Below, piece by piece: positions 62,202 to 64,000 of a stretch of DNA of 64,000 bases. The translations under genes were made by a program, and so were the position numbers. The notes below the pieces were generated by a model, which worked only from the letters and a program-made list of their open reading frames with translations, made no database searches and had not been told where the DNA came from. Source of the stretch: Arabidopsis thaliana (taxonomy: Eukaryota > Streptophyta > Magnoliopsida > Brassicales > Brassicaceae); the NCBI RefSeq assembly GCF_000001735.4, contig NC_003075.7:1055001-1119000 (forward strand), in the 5' to 3' direction. Within the stretch, counting starts at the first letter, position 1; each line of letters starts with the position of its first letter.

Positions 62202-64000
62202 ATGGATTTCGATTCACAGCAGAAGCCGGAGTCGGAACTGATCTCACTCATTGAGAAAATAATCTTTGTCGGCAAACCGGAGTCGCAATTGGTGGTATCA
62301 CTCGTGACGCAAACAATCTCTCTCATCAGATCTATAGATTCAGATCCGGATACAAAGCAGGACTCGGAGCCGGAGCTCATGTCACTCATTTCTCAAATAT
62401 ACTCGTATCTCGAATCTAGGAATTCAGATGAGCTTTCATCACTCCTTGATCAAATAGTCTCTCTCGTCGAGTCTACATACTCGGAGCCGCCAGAGATGAA
62501 GCTCGCCTCACTCATTAAGAAACTAATGCCTCTCATAGATACACAGATCCCACCAATCTTTACGGGAAAGTCTCTCACATACGATGCGAAGCTTCTCCTC
62601 TATACGAAGACGTTAGCGAGCCGGGATGCAAATGTCGTATCACTCATAGTTGAAATTGTCACTCTGGTCAACTCTACGGATTTGGATTCGCTGCCGGAGT
62701 CGGAGCTCATGTCTGTCGTTACTCAAACAATCTCTTTCTTCAACTCTATGGATCTGGATTCCCAGCCGGAGCCGCTAAGGAAGCTTATATCAATCTTTTC
62801 TCAAAAATATTTTTCGGATTCAGAGTTGGAGCTGGCCCTGGATTGGGACTTCATGTCGCTCGTTGATAAAACATTGACTTTTGAGCCGGAGCCGAAGCTC
62901 ATATCACTCATCCTTGAGATAGTCACCCTTGTCTTCTCCATGTATACACAGTGGGACAAGCTTATTTCCTTATGTCCTCGCTTAAATGTTAGTTTGAAAG
63001 AGGAAAAGTTTCATGTGGAGCCCAAATACAAGATGTGGAACGGCAAGCTGGAGTGTCTCCCTTTCAACTGGCAGAAATTCTGGTTAACAAGAGGAGAACT
63101 CGCTTCCCATTTTCTCTGCCAAGGTTGCAACGGCAAGAACCATAAAGAATATAACAAGGCTCCAGCTGAGATCAAACACCCTTTTCATCCTAAACATCCT
63201 CTTCTCCTCGTCTCCTTGCAAATGCTTAGTAGCACGAGGAAATGCTATTGTTGCGATGAAGATCTCAAGAATATCTTTTATTATTGCTCCGCTTGCGAGT
63301 TTGCTGTTAATTTTGCTTGTGTGCAGAAACCACCAGAGTTGTCTATGCACCATCCCAAGTGGCATGAGCATACTCTTGCTCTGTTTCCAACGCAGACTCC
63401 ATTTCCTTGCAGCATCTGTGCCTTGACACATTCAAGCGGTCCTTTCTATACATCAAGCGGTCCTTTCTATACATGTCCCCCTTGTGACTTTGTTATCCAT
63501 CAAAAGTGTTTCAGCTTACCACGTGTCATAAGGATATCTCGCCATCCCCATCGTATCTCGTTTACTCCTTCTTTTGACCCTGAAAAATATTGGTCTTGTG
63601 GTGTTTGTCGCAGAAAGATCGAGAATGATTATGGGTGCTATTCTTGCGTCAAGGACGGCTGTTCCTATGCGGCTCATTCGAAATGTGCCACACAGACCAA
63701 TGTGTGGGATGGTAAAGAACTTGAAGGAGAGCCAGAAGAAGACATGGATGAAGAAGTCGAGTCGTTTGTGACGATAAGCGATGGAATTATACAACATTTC
63801 AGTCATGAGCATCATCATATGAGACTTGATGTGAACACAGACAGAGATTACGACGAGAATAAGTTGTGTCAAGCATGTACCACGCCTATCTATTTTGGTA
63901 ACTTCTTCTCCTGTATGCAATGTGATTTCATTCTCCATGAGAAATGTGCTAATTTTCGTCGTAAAATACATCATCCGACACATCCTCATCTGCTCACTCT
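62202..64000 (+). CDS. DC1/C1-domain cysteine- and histidine-rich protein (3' end outside window)
   Basis: The frame is open from MDFDSQQKPESEL at 62202 to the window edge, almost 600 residues, with no intron seen. The N-terminal part (about residues 1-260) contains imperfect 30-45 residue repeats around ELISLIEKI, ELMSLISQI, ELSSLLDQI, ELMSVVTQT and KLISLILEI, each followed by short Glu/Pro/Asp linkers. From about residue 290 come several DC1 zinc-binding modules, for example CYCCDEDLKNIFYYCSAC, CGVCRRKIENDYGCYSC and HLC-type HEKCANF near the edge. DC1 proteins are greatly expanded in plants; few have known roles. An in-frame 21-bp duplication disrupts one module. A CT-rich leader precedes the start. 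It matches AT4G02540. Confidence 0.9.
   Translation, partial: MDFDSQQKPESELISLIEKIIFVGKPESQLVVSLVTQTISLIRSIDSDPDTKQDSEPELMSLISQIYSYLESRNSDELSSLLDQIVSLVESTYSEPPEMKLASLIKKLMPLIDTQIPPIFTGKSLTYDAKLLLYTKTLASRDANVVSLIVEIVTLVNSTDLDSLPESELMSVVTQTISFFNSMDLDSQPEPLRKLISIFSQKYFSDSELELALDWDFMSLVDKTLTFEPEPKLISLILEIVTLVFSMYTQWDKLISLCPRLNVSLKEEKFHVEPKYKMWNGKLECLPFNWQKFWLTRGELASHFLCQGCNGKNHKEYNKAPAEIKHPFHPKHPLLLVSLQMLSSTRKCYCCDEDLKNIFYYCSACEFAVNFACVQKPPELSMHHPKWHEHTLALFPTQTPFPCSICALTHSSGPFYTSSGPFYTCPPCDFVIHQKCFSLPRVIRISRHPHRISFTPSFDPEKYWSCGVCRRKIENDYGCYSCVKDGCSYAAHSKCATQTNVWDGKELEGEPEEDMDEEVESFVTISDGIIQHFSHEHHHMRLDVNTDRDYDENKLCQACTTPIYFGNFFSCMQCDFILHEKCANFRRKIHHPTHPHLLT
63432..63473 (+). repeat. 21-bp in-frame tandem duplication
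   Basis: The unit TCAAGCGGTCCTTTCTATAC A occurs twice, at 63432-63452 and 63453-63473, giving SSGPFYT twice in a DC1 module between CSICALTH and CPPCDFVIHQKC. The copies are identical, so the event is recent. Confidence 0.95.

Overview
This is plant nuclear DNA: GT-AG introns (plus two GC-AG introns), AT-rich intergenic sequence, chloroplast-targeted proteins, legume-lectin receptor kinases and a plant-type snRNA promoter. The gene content and order match what I know of the upper arm of Arabidopsis thaliana chromosome 4 (roughly AT4G02400 to AT4G02540). The organism call rests on recognising genes, not on a search. Every multi-exon model was built by hand from splice sites and phase. Most totals match the protein lengths I recall for the genes (for example PMS1 923 aa, TOC159 1503 aa, XXT2 461 aa, GSTF2 212 aa).

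Layout. 0-5 kb: 3' part of UTP14 (+), convergent with a SAM-methyltransferase-like gene (-). 5-12.5 kb: tandem lectin receptor kinases LECRK-IV.3 and LECRK-IV.4 (-), separated by a Harbinger-like non-autonomous transposon. 13-17 kb: a small hypothetical gene (-) divergent from SR34b (+) across a double G-box; SR34b carries two splicing lesions. 17.5-25.5 kb: EID1 (+), P23-1 (-), PMS1 (-). 26 kb: remnant of a bystin/ENP1 gene (+). 27-33.7 kb: a 27-exon FHA plus AAA-ATPase gene (-). 34-46.5 kb: repeat-rich tract with a foldback/MULE-like element holding 200-bp repeats, a TOC159 pseudogene, an intact ALKBH-type oxygenase gene, a copia remnant, a Helitron-like end and a 5'-truncated LINE with target-site duplications. 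46.6-55.2 kb: XXT2, TOC159, then degenerate pieces of the oxygenase and XXT genes. 55.7-59 kb: GSTF2 and the lumenal protein MPH2 (-). 59.5 kb: a U5 snRNA gene (-). 61-62 kb: two small inverted-repeat MITEs. 62.2 kb to the end: a DC1/C1-domain protein (+), running off the window.

The main structural result is a tandem duplication of a three-gene block, TOC159-oxygenase-XXT. The first copy (37.0-48.3 kb) kept the oxygenase gene and XXT2 and lost TOC159. The second (49.8-55.1 kb) kept TOC159 and lost the other two. Other notable points are an unlisted snRNA gene, splice-site decay in SR34b, an intron that grew by copying its own 3' splice site, and the bystin remnant. Most genes are unrelated housekeeping or signalling genes; plants have no operons and the neighbours do not form one pathway.
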